From Diacronema lutheri (taxonomy: Eukaryota > Haptophyta > Pavlovophyceae > Pavlovales > Pavlovaceae), in the NCBI GenBank assembly GCA_019448385.1, contig JAGTXO010000006.1, forward strand, positions 806,001 to 870,000: 64,000 nt of DNA. The letters are read 5' to 3'. How positions within the stretch are numbered: position 1 is the first letter of the stretch; every line of letters starts with the position of its first letter. The notes beneath the pieces were generated by a model. The model was given only the letters and a program-made list of their open reading frames with translations. It was not told where the DNA came from and ran no database searches. Of the stretch, positions 39,104 to 49,400 are shown piece by piece. The position numbers were made by a program, and so were the translations under genes.

Positions 39104-42100
39104 TCAGCGCGCACTAGGGAAGAGGAGCCGCAGGCAGGCGCGCTCAAGCTCGCCAAGCGCGCATGCCGCGTGCCGCACCAGCAGCTCGTCGGATGCGCGC
39201 TCGCGCACGAGCGTGAGCGCGCGATACGCTTGTTTCACCGCGGGCGCGCCCGCCATATCGATGAGCTGCGCGCCTAGAGCGGCCATCACGAGGTTGAGCG
39301 CCTGCGCGGCTGCGCGGCGCACGTCGGCGTCATCCGCGTCCGCCGCGAGCGCCGCCGCGCACACTTCGACCAGCGCGGGCGCCCATGGGTGAAAGCCTGC
39401 GCCAGCAGCGACGCACGTGTCCGCGAGCGCGACGAGCGCGCCCGCGTTCAGCAGCCGCGGCGCACGAGCGTCGCAGCAGCGGAGGAGCACCGGCGTCACG
39501 ACGCGCGCGTGCGAGCCCATCGCCGCGCCGACGCGCTGCACGACCTGGCAAATCGCCTGGGTGAGCTTGAGCGCTTGTGCGAGGGCTGGGCCAATGCCCG
39601 GCTCCGCCTGCTCGTGCTCGATCGCAACGCCTCCGCCCACATCCGCGCCCTCGCGCGCTCTCTCTCTCGCGCGCGCGTGCGCGCACATTTCCGCGTCCGC
39701 GCGCGCCGCTGCGTCGCCGAGGTGGCGAGCGAGAGTGTCGAGCACGCGTGCCGACGCGACGTTGGCCGCGGCCACGTATGCGTTCACCGCCGCTTGGTAG
39801 ACGTACGAGTCGCCGTCCGTCAGCTGGCCCTCGAGCTGGACAAGGAGGAGCGCGACGCGCGGCCAGTCGCCATCGCCGCCGGTCAGGCCGTGGCTCCTCC
39901 TGCATTCCACTTCCGCGCGGCGGCCTCCTTCGCGCGCGCGGCCGTCGGCCGTCGCGCGCGCGCTCGCGGCGGCGCGCGCGGCGGCCGCGTCCGCCTCGGC
40001 TGCGGCGGGCAGCTCCTTGGCAAGCAGCGCAATTCCGCGCACGCGCTCGGGCACGAAAGGCGAGCGCAGGGCGCCAAGCGCCTCGCCGAGCGCAGCGTCC
40101 TCTCGCGGCTGCGCAGGCGCGGTGGGCTCGACCGCCGCCGCGCGCGCGTCGTGCGCAGCCGCGGGCGCGCTGCTCGGCACAGGCGGATGCCGCACAGACG
40201 ACTGCCCGCCAGCCGCGCTCGCTGCCGCACCGACGTGCCGAAATGCAGCCCAGCGCGCGTCGCGCGTGAGGATGGCGGTGTATGTGGCCGTGGCAATGTC
40301 GCGCACTTGCGGCTCGGCGTGCGAGCGTAACGTACCGACGGCGGGCACGAGGTGCTCGCGGACGAACGCGTCGTCGTTCGGGTCGAGCGCGCGCTCGCCG
40401 AAGCAGAGCACCGCGTGCAACACCGCGAGCGCGAGCGTCGTCGAGTCGTCCGCGTCCGCGTCCGCGCGCGCGCTCCCCGCCGCACCCGCCGCGCGCGGCT
40501 CGGGCACGGCGGCCGTGGCGCCGAGCAGCGCGGCGACGACGCGCAGCAGCTGGCCGAGCTCGGTGACGGCCTGCGCGCCCAGCGCGTCGCTCAGCGAGAT
40601 CGCCGTGCGCATGGCCGTCGCTGACGAGCGAAGGGCGCGCCGGACGCGCCGCCCGTCAGCCGACCCGTCAGCCGACGCGGCCGCGGCCGCTGCCGCGAGC
40701 GCGCGGCGCGCTGCGAGGGCGGAGGCGAGCGCATCAACGAGGAGCTGGCCGCCGAGCGAGCGCGCGTCCAAGGCGCCGCCGCCAGCGCCGCCACCCCCGC
40801 CGCGCGCCGCGAACCGCGCGGCGGCGGCGAGCACGGCGGCGACGCACTCCGCGCGCCACGCGGCGCCGCCGCGCGCACGCGCGCTCGCCTCGCGTCCCGC
40901 GCTCGCCTCCTCGTCGCCGCCGTCGTTGTTGTCTTGCACGGCGTGCGCGAGCGGCGAAGCGCGCATGGCTGACGAGGCGATGTTTAAAAGGGCGTGCAGG
41001 CTCGGTGGCACACCACTCGCGCGCGGCCGCGCGCTCGTGGTCGCCGCCATCCGCACGCGCGCGCGCGGCGGCGCGCTCTCGCAGGCGCGCACGACCAGGC
41101 CACCGTCCGGTCCCGGCGCGAAGCGCACACGCGCGCCTCGGCGCGTGCGCGGGGCGATGTGCGTCGCGGCGCGCTCGGCATCGTCGGCGCCGCCCGAGCC
41201 TGAGCTGTCCGACACGACGGCGTCGGAATCCGAGTCCAAGCTCGCGTCGGACGCGTCGGACCACGCGTCGTCGTCCGCTCGGCGCGTGAGCGGCTCGGCG
41301 CCGGCGACTGCCGGCGAGTGCCCGTGCCCGTCGACGCGCGCGAGCTCGTCAACCAAAGGGCGCGTGAGCCGTGCGTGTCGCCGCAGCGCGCGCAGCACGT
41401 GCGCGCGGTCCGCGTGGCGCACGATCGAAGCGCACACTTCGAGCGCGGCGGAGGCGAGCGCGCTGGCGGCGGGCGCGCGCGCAGCCGCGGCGTGCAGCTC
41501 AAGCAGCGGCCGAAGCGAGGGCACGATGGCGGCGCTGAGCGCCGCGGATGGCGCGCACCCGGTGAGCAGCACGTGCAGCTCCTCCACGCACGCGGAGAGC
41601 TCGCGTGCGCCGACGAGCGACTGCGGGAGCAATGCCGGCGGCGCGCCATCCGGCAGCTCGCGCGTGGCGCCGCGCTGCGCCGCGCGCGGCGCCGCGGCCA
41701 CGTGCGCTGCGCCCGTGCTGCGGCGGCGCAACGCCATGTACCGGACGAGCGGCGCAAGCGCCGGCAAGAGCAGCTTGGCGCTCGCGACCTCCGGCGCGCG
41801 CCTCGCCACCTCGCCCACGAGCCGCGCGCCGTGCGCGCGCAGCGTGGGCGCGCCAGCGCCGGTAGCGCGGCAAAGGAGTCGGAGTTGGGCGCACACTCCG
41901 GTCGCGCGCTCCTCCGCGTGCAGCCCGGCGTCGGCGAGCGGCGCGAGGACGAGCGCGTCGAGCCGCGCGCGCACGCCGCGACCTCCGTCCTGCGCGCCCG
42001 CCGACGCGTCCTCGAGCATGCCGACGAGCGCGCGCACGCCGCCGTCACGCGCCAGCGCTGCGGACAGCGCGCGCGCGCAACCGGCCCTCAGCCATGGGGG

Positions 42101-42979
42101 CGCGCCGCGGAGCGCGCGCAAGCCGAGTAGCAGGTGCATGAGGAAGTGCGGCGGCAGCGTGAGCTCGAGGTGGCACAACAGCCTCGCGCACGCGCCAATG
42201 GCCTCAGGCGCGCCGTCCGCGTCGCCCCTGTCGGCATTTGCCGATGCGGCGTCCACCGCGCCCGTGGCGTCCACGGGTGCACCGTCGCCGTCGGCCAGGT
42301 CGTTATGCTGCGCAGCGGGCTGCGGCTGCGAGCCGCACTCAGTCGAGTTGCGCGCGTGCGCCGGCGAGGCGGCAGCAGAGCATGATTCGACTTGTACGTC
42401 AGCCGCGCGCGCGGCCACAGCGCCGCTCGCGCCCACGTCGCCCTCCGCGTCGGCGGTGCATGCCGCGCGCTCGCCGTCGGGCTCGTGCAGCTCGCCGGGC
42501 GTGCTGGGCGGCGGATCGAGCGGCGCAAGCCCTATCTGCAGCAGCGCGCCGAGCAGCTGCGCGCTGTGCGCGCGCAGCAGGAGCTCACGGCACAGCTCGA
42601 TGTCGCTCAGCGCCCACAGCTTCTGGACCGCGCGCGCGAGCGCAGCGCGGGCGCGAGCGTCCCACGCGGGGCGTAGGCCGGCGCCGACGTCGGCATTGTT
42701 GCTAGCGCTCTCTTCGGCGGCGCCGTCGCGCCGCGCGACGCCCGGAAGCAGCGCCGGCACGACGACCACGGCGACCAGGCGCTGCACGGCCGCTCGCACG
42801 ATCCGAACCTCCGGCTGAGAGCGCAGCGCGCCGGGCGCGCCGGAATCGCGCGCAGCGGCCAGCTCGCGCAGGCGCTCGACGAGGTGCTGCGCGTAGGCGC
42901 TCCACTGCGCCTCGCTGCGCGGCGCTGGCCGGATCACAAGCGCCTCGAGCGCGCGCAGCTCCTGCGCGCCACTCGCCAT
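39104..42979 (-). CDS. TANGO6/RTP1 homologue (RNA polymerase II import factor)
   Basis: Single exon, 1,291 residues, almost entirely HEAT-like helical repeats. The C-terminal third carries the RTP1 signatures: LRSPFVPERVRGIALLAKEL followed by QLEGQLTDGDSYVYQAAV (residues about 960-1060), and VVTPVLLRCCDARAPRLLNA with ALVALADTCVAAG (about 1170). An earlier block, LALAVLHAVLCFGERAL to EPQVRDIATATYTAILTR, fits the first RTP1 domain. RTP1/TANGO6 proteins bind RNA polymerase II and the R2TP complex and help its assembly and nuclear import. A low-complexity stretch near residues 165-240 and an acidic one near 560-600 interrupt the repeats. The long plus-strand frames inside are shadows. Followed upstream by 475 bp with no gene before the Fanzor. 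Confidence 0.82.
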   Translation of the reverse strand: MASGAQELRALEALVIRPAPRSEAQWSAYAQHLVERLRELAAARDSGAPGALRSQPEVRIVRAAVQRLVAVVVVPALLPGVARRDGAAEESASNNADVGAGLRPAWDARARAALARAVQKLWALSDIELCRELLLRAHSAQLLGALLQIGLAPLDPPPSTPGELHEPDGERAACTADAEGDVGASGAVAARAADVQVESCSAAASPAHARNSTECGSQPQPAAQHNDLADGDGAPVDATGAVDAASANADRGDADGAPEAIGACARLLCHLELTLPPHFLMHLLLGLRALRGAPPWLRAGCARALSAALARDGGVRALVGMLEDASAGAQDGGRGVRARLDALVLAPLADAGLHAEERATGVCAQLRLLCRATGAGAPTLRAHGARLVGEVARRAPEVASAKLLLPALAPLVRYMALRRRSTGAAHVAAAPRAAQRGATRELPDGAPPALLPQSLVGARELSACVEELHVLLTGCAPSAALSAAIVPSLRPLLELHAAAARAPAASALASAALEVCASIVRHADRAHVLRALRRHARLTRPLVDELARVDGHGHSPAVAGAEPLTRRADDDAWSDASDASLDSDSDAVVSDSSGSGGADDAERAATHIAPRTRRGARVRFAPGPDGGLVVRACESAPPRARVRMAATTSARPRASGVPPSLHALLNIASSAMRASPLAHAVQDNNDGGDEEASAGREASARARGGAAWRAECVAAVLAAAARFAARGGGGGAGGGALDARSLGGQLLVDALASALAARRALAAAAAAASADGSADGRRVRRALRSSATAMRTAISLSDALGAQAVTELGQLLRVVAALLGATAAVPEPRAAGAAGSARADADADDSTTLALAVLHAVLCFGERALDPNDDAFVREHLVPAVGTLRSHAEPQVRDIATATYTAILTRDARWAAFRHVGAAASAAGGQSSVRHPPVPSSAPAAAHDARAAAVEPTAPAQPREDAALGEALGALRSPFVPERVRGIALLAKELPAAAEADAAAARAAASARATADGRAREGGRRAEVECRRSHGLTGGDGDWPRVALLLVQLEGQLTDGDSYVYQAAVNAYVAAANVASARVLDTLARHLGDAAARADAEMCAHARARERAREGADVGGGVAIEHEQAEPGIGPALAQALKLTQAICQVVQRVGAAMGSHARVVTPVLLRCCDARAPRLLNAGALVALADTCVAAGAGFHPWAPALVEVCAAALAADADDADVRRAAAQALNLVMAALGAQLIDMAGAPAVKQAYRALTLVRERASDELLVRHAACALGELERACLRLLFPSAR

Positions 42980-43454
42980 CCTGGCGGAGTGGTTGCTTGT
43001 TACGACCTTTAAAACATTACAAATAATTGTAGGACGGTGTGCATTGGGCGTATAGATGGTCAAGCCAAATCCGATCAGGGGCACGATCGCGCCCCGAGTG
43101 CAGCGCGGGCCGTTCGGAAGGACGTCCTTGTGAGGGAGCTCTTCGCGTTTGGCGAGCGGGGGAGCACGACGCGCAGCGTTGCTGCGGCGGCGTGCGGGCG
43201 GCGAGCAGCGGTCGGGCTGCTCGCGACGAGGCCGGAGCAGACGGCGCCGTGGCCGCCGGCGCAGGTGACGCGCGCCGACGAGCCGTAGCGAGCGTCCGTG
43301 ATCCGCACGGCGGTTGGAGCGGGCCGGCTGGTGCGGCGCGCTCGGCCACGGGTGGCGGCGTGCACGGTCGTGCCGCGCGCGGCACGCGTCGCCAGCCGCG
43401 CGCGACCTGGGCAGAGCCCGCAAAGCGTCGACCGCTGCGCGGCTCGGCCGTGCG
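42980..43454. other. Gap 3' of the Fanzor gene; possible guide-RNA locus
   Basis: No protein gene seen. Contains the AT-richest bit nearby (TTTAAAACATTACAAATAAT, about 43009-43028). In TnpB/Fanzor systems the guide RNA is made from DNA at or overlapping an end of the nuclease gene, often the 3' end, so this gap and the last part of the ORF are the first place to look. Nothing in the sequence proves an RNA. Confidence 0.25.
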
Positions 43455-46400
43455 TCAACGCCGGCCGCGCTTCGGCCCGCGCGCGCTGCCGCCGCCGGCA
43501 CTGGCGCTGGCAGCTCCGCGGGCGGGGGTGCGGGCGCGAGAGCCGCCGCCGCCACCGCCGCCGCGCCCGCCGCCGTCGTCGCCACCGCCGTCGCCGCCGC
43601 CGCCTCCCCCGCCGTCATCGTCGTCGTCGCCGCCGCCGCCTCCGTCGCCGTCGCCGTCACCGTCGCCCTCGCCGCCGCCGCCGTCGCCGCTGCCATCGTC
43701 GTCGTCGTCGTCGTCGCCCTCGTCGTCGCCCTCGTCGTCGCCGTCGCACTCGTCGTCGCAGTCGTCGCCCTCGCCGTGCACCATGCGCTCCTCACGCTCC
43801 CACACCTCGCCGCGCGCCCACCAGGCGAGCACGAGGGCAAAGCGCTCAGGCGTCGACGTGGTGTCGCGCCCGGCCGCGTGCGCCGCCATGTCGTGCACGT
43901 CGTAGAAGATGTTGCGCGCGGCGTTGTAGTCGCGGTGCACGGGCTTCTTGCCGCCGTTGCACGCCGGGCAGATGACGAGCGCGTGCACCGTGCGCGTGCC
44001 GCCCTTTGCCACGGGCAGGCGCGGGTTCTGCGCGAGCTCCGCGCCGCAGCGCTGCAGCCTGCCGCCCTTGGCGAGCCGCGGCATCGAGCAGTGCATCGAC
44101 GTGTACGGCTCGGGCACGAAGACGGCCGCGACGCCGCGCCGCCGCAGCTCGCGCAGCAGCCCCACCTGGAAGGCGGGCGGCGCGCCCTTGGGCTGCGCGC
44201 CCTTGTGGTCGCGCAGCCACTTGCCCACGCACACGAGCAGCCGGTCGCGCGTCACGCCGTCGACACAGTGCGCCGCGATGAGCGCCTCGGCGACGCGCGC
44301 CGCGTTGGACCGCCCGCCGCTGTCGCGCCGCCAGCGCTCCTTCCGGCGCGCCGGCGCGTCGTACACGTGCTCGGCGGCGCGCTCGCGCACCCGCGCGCTC
44401 TCGCGGTGGAAGGCGTGGAACTCGCCCTCGCCGAGCACCTTGGCGCTGTGCGCCTCGCCAAGCCGCGCCTCGTCCGCCTCCACGCTGAACTCCTCGCCGC
44501 GCCCGTCCTTGCGCACGCGCCGCCGCGCCGCGTTGGTCTTGGCCGTCTCGCGCGCAAAGCCCGCGGCGCGCGCGCGCGCGCGCTGCGTGAACTGCCGCCA
44601 GACGGCCGCCCGCCCGACGTGCGCAGAGTAGGTGGTGATGTTGCCCATGTTCGGGTCGGCCGCGACGACGACCGCCGCCTCGACGTCGATCGCCCGCCGC
44701 AGCTCGGAGCCGAGCGCGACGGCGATGCGCCCGTCCGGCCGGCGCCAGCGGTGCAGGACGCCCGAGCCGCCGGCCGGCGCCTGCGCCTTCGGCACGAGGA
44801 CGGTCCCGACGGCGTGCACGGCGACGCCATCTGTCACCACCGACTTGACGGGCTGCCGGCCCGGGAGCGGCACGCGCGGCAGCGGCGCGAGGCCAACCCA
44901 CGAGCGCCGCGCGTGCCACGGCAGATCGGCCGGCGGCCGCTCGCGCCCGGCGTAGTCGAAGACGCGGTTGGAGATGTCGAAGCGCGTCGCAAAGACCGCG
45001 TACCTGACGCGCACGTCCGACATCGGCGGGGTGTTGCCGTTTGTGCCTGTCCACTTGATCGGCTCGCCATCGTGGTCGCGCAGGTCCAGCGCCTTGAGCC
45101 GCGCGCGCAGCTCCTTGCGCTCGTCGTCCGAAAGCGTCACCCAGATGGCGCTCGCGGCGAGGCGCACGTTGCGCGGCACCTGCGCGCAGCGCGCGGCGCG
45201 CGAGCGCGCGGGCGCGTGACCAACCTGGCCGCGGGGCGGCGCGCACGGCGGCGGCGCGCGCGCTTGGGCGCTCGGCGGCGGCAGCGGCAGCCGCGCCTCG
45301 CGCGCACATTGTGCGTGCGCAGTGGCGCCACATTGTACCGCGGCGGCCGTCCGGTCAGCTGCGTGTGGATGTGCGCGAGCCGGCAGAGCAGCGCCTGCCC
45401 CTCGGCCACGTGCTGCAGGTTGCGGATCTGCACGAGGAAGTAGCGCGTCGTGTGCCGGTCGTAGTTCCACCTTTTCGTGGGCGTGCACTTGTAGTCGATC
45501 TTGTGGAGGACCATGTCGGGCAGGTGGCGGTCGAGCGCGGCGGGGCAGCCGACGCGCGCGCCCTCCACGTCGCCGCGCAGCAGCCGCTCGCACAGCTCGC
45601 GCACGCGCGCGTTTCGCTGCATCTCGGGCAGCGCGACGAGCGCCTCGTCGCGCTCGACTGCCGCGCGGACGACGTCGCGGAGCAGCCCGTTCACGACGCG
45701 CGATGGATGCATCAGGCACGCGGTGGACACCTGCGTCGCCTCCGCCTCGAGGATCTCCGTGAGGCCCACCGCGCAGACGGGCTGGACGCCCTCGGCCATC
45801 TCGCCGACGGCGCGCGCCGTCGCCGCCTTGGTCTGCGCGGCGGCTTGCTCGGCGGGCTTGCCTCGGGGCGCTGCACCGTACGTGCTCTCGTCCTTGTGCC
45901 AGCCGATGGCCGAGAAGATCGCACGGACGGTTCCCTTGTCCATCGTGGTCGACGTGTGCACGCTGGTCGACGGGCCGCCCGACGCCGCGCCGACGGCCTG
46001 CGCGCTCGCCACCGCAGCCTCGTCGCGCACCACCTTGTTGATGACGCGGTACGCCTGTGTCGTGAGCCTGTGCACGGCCGCCGCGATGCGCCGCAGCTCC
46101 TTCCGCGCACCGGGCTGCGCCGTCACCGCCTGCGGCCCCGCGTTGAGCGTCGAGCGCTTGACCACGAAGCCCGGGAGCACGCTGCCGCGCGTGCGCGCCG
46201 TCGCGCCGCCGGCGGCGCGCGCGCTCGGCGCAGCGGGCTCGTCCACGCGCGCGCGCTCGACGCCGCGCGCGCGGGGAACGCTCGGCGCGCGCGCGCCCGC
46301 GGCGTCGCGCGCGCTCGCGGCGGCACCCGCCGCGGCGCGCTTGCCCGCGGCGCCCGACTCGCCGTGCGCGCGAAGCGGCGCCGACGCCAATGCCGACGCC

Positions 46401-49400
46401 GCGCCCGCGCCGCCGCTGCCGCTGCCCGATCCGCCCGCGCGCCGCTTCTGCTCGTCGCGCGTCTTGCGGAACTGGGCGACGAGGTCGCTGCTCACGTTGG
46501 CCTCAGGCTCCCACGTGTCGGCGCTCTCGTCGTAGCCCCGCCACCTGATCCGGAACTGGAACGTCACCTTCTTGCCCGCCTTGCGGCGCTCGTCGACGAC
46601 CGCCTCGACCTCGTACGTGCGCGCCTCCTCGTCGACGCTCGCGCCCGCCGCGCTCGCGCCCGTGTCCGGCCACCCAGCGACCGTGCCGCCCAGCCTCTCG
46701 GCGGCCGCGCGCAGCTGCCGCTCGCGCTGGGCGGCCGCGGCGCCTCGCGCGACCAGCGCGGGCAGCATGCCCGCGCCGCCCGCGAGGCCGTGCGCGCCGA
46801 CGCTGGCGGTCATCAGCGCGTCGAGGCACGCGAACGTTGCGAGCGCACACGCGCCATCGTCGCCGCCGCGCGGCTGCGAGCGCACGACGGGCGATGGCCG
46901 CGGCTCCCCCTCGGCCGCGAGCAGCGGCCAGATCGCACTGGCCAGCGCGACGGCATGCGCGCCGACCGCGACGGCCACGTCCGCGTCGAGCGGCGCAAAG
47001 TCGTAGCGCACGAGCGCGGCCGGGCGCGAGTCGTCCGTCGGCCGGTCGGCGACGAGCAGCCCGACCGGGCGCGGCGGCTCGCCGGACGGCGCGGCGACGG
47101 GCACGCAGAGGAGCACGACGAGCAGGCGCGGCGTGCCGCCGAGCAGCGCGCGCGCGGCATCCGCCCCGTCGGCTCCGCCGCGCGCGGCCGCGGCGAGCAG
47201 CTCGGCCGCGCGCGTCGGGCCCAGCGCCGTGCGCGCGTCCTTGCGCGCGCGTGCGCGCGCCGTGTACGCGGCGCAGGCGTCGTCGAGCACCGCCGCGCTG
47301 GGCGCGGTGCCAGTCGTCGCCCACGCGCGCAGCGCGTCGCGCACCCGCGTGACGATCGCCTGGTCGACCGCCGCCTCGCCGGCAGCGTGCGCCGGCGCGC
47401 ACGCCGGCGGTGCGGCGGCAGGCGCGAGCGCGGGCGCGCCGTCGGCGCCGTCAACGCCGACGGCGCCGTCGGCGCGCCGCCACGCGAGCTTCGCCTCGAT
47501 CTGCTGCCGGACGGCGTGGCAGTGCCGGTCGATGCCGCGCGCGTCGTCGAGCGCGGCCAGCGCGTCCTCAGCGGCGGGACGGCCGCTCGCGTCCGCGACG
47601 GCCTGCAGGCAGAGCAGCGCGGCCGCACGCGCGTTGCACGCGCTCTGCGGCTCGGGCGCGAGCGCGAGCTCGAGCTCGAGCGGCGACGCGCCTCGCGCCG
47701 CGGCGATCGCGTCCATCAGCACGTCCAACCGCTGCACCAGCGCCCTGTGCGCGTCGCGCGGCGCGCCCGTCGACGGCGCGCGCGAGCGCGTCGCCACGAG
47801 CCCGAGCGCGCGCGCCGGCGCGCCCGCCGGCGTGTGCAGCACGAGCAGCGCCGCGCCCGCCAAGCTCGCGTTGCGCGTGACGAGCGCGAAGATGCGCGTC
47901 GCCTCGTGCGCGCCCACCGACGCCCAGATCGCAGCGCGATCGGCGTCCGTCTGCGCGTCGCACAGGTCGCGCACGTCGTCCGGCGCGAGCAGCGCGCCGC
48001 CGCCGGCGGAGCGCGCGACGATCGCCCGCGCCTCCGCCACGAAGACGGCCTGCGGCAGGTCGGCGTGGCGCGCGTCGACGATGGCGCGCGTCGCGTGCAC
48101 GCCGAGCTCCACGCCGCGGTAGAAGGCGCGCGCGTTGGCCGCGCGCGCGTGCGCCGGCCGTCCGTCCGCGTTGCGCCTCGCGCGCGCCTGCTTGCTCGTG
48201 CGCGCGAGGCCGTCGCGTGGCGGTGGCGGCAGCGTGGCGAGGAAGCGCGCGGCGGGCGGCGGCGCGCGCACGCCGCGCTGCCGCCGTGCGATGGCCGCGA
48301 GCCGCCGGCCCGCCGCGCTGCCGCCCGCGCCGACGTGCTGCCGGCGGCCGAGCGCCGCCGGTGGCGGCGGCGGCGGCGGCGCGGCGGCGGGCGGCGGCGC
48401 GACGGCGGGCGGCGGCGCGGCGGCGGGCGGCGGCGCGGCGGTGGGCGGCGGCGCGGCGGCGGGCGGCAGCGGCGGCGGCGCGGCGGCGACGGCAGCACCA
48501 GTCGGCTTGTCCGCCCACGCACCCGAGACGCTGTCCCAGGCCTTGCCCGGTGGCGCGCGCCCACGCGGCCGCGGGTGGCGGGCTCGAGCGGCGGGGGGCG
48601 GGCGGCCGGCGCGCCAGTCGAAGACAGGTGCAACCGTGGCGGCAGGCGCCGAGTGCCGCGCGTCGGTCACAGAGCGCGTGGTGCGCGCGGCGACCGTGGC
48701 ACGCATGGCGGGCGGGCGGTGAGCAGCGCCCGCCGGCGCGCCGGCGGGCGCGGCAGCCGGCGCGCCGGCGGGCGCGGCCGCCTCGAGCCCGGCGGAGGCG
48801 CCGCGCTTGCGCTTGCGCGTGCCGCCGCGCGTGCGCCTGCGCGCGCGCCCGCCGCGCGCCCGTTCGGCCTGCGCGTCGCCAGCCGCGTCGCCGGCCGCGT
48901 CGCCGCGCCGCACGTAGACGACCGCGAACGCCTCCTCGCCGGTCCCGTCGACGCCGCCGCGCGCGCGGCGCAGGACCGACCGCCACTGCAGCCGCCGCGC
49001 GCGGCCGGGCTCGCACGCAAACCAGCGCCCACCGCGCCTGACGACGGCCACAAAGTCGTCGTCGCGCCGCCCGCGCCGGCGCGTGCGCAGCAGCACGCAC
49101 TGCACGTCGAGCCAGCCCTCGTGCCAGTCGGCCGTGCTGGGGGCGACGCGAATCGACTGCGGGAGCTCGACGCCAAAGCCGGCGAGGCGCACGATGTGCG
49201 CGACGATGACGCTCGAAATGGCGGGGGCGCTCGTCGGGTCGCCCGCTGCAGCGAGCACCGCCCCGCCCCAGTGCTCACGCGTGACGCAATCCGCGTCCTC
49301 GACGTGCACGTGCGCCACGCTCGCGCCGAGCTGGTGCAGCAACGCGCAGATGTCGGCGTCGACCGTCCTCTCCTCCTCGGCCGCCTCGGCCGTGCCGCGG

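Noticed and set aside
40017-42818. 933-residue Ser/Ala-rich plus-strand frame
   Set aside because: Antisense of the HEAT-repeat TANGO6 gene; composition explained by the reverse complement of Ala/Leu codons.
43455-45179. Bacterial IS605 contamination
   Set aside because: The gene has a spliceosomal intron in phase, GTGCGC donor like host genes, and Fanzor-type rather than bacterial TnpB features.
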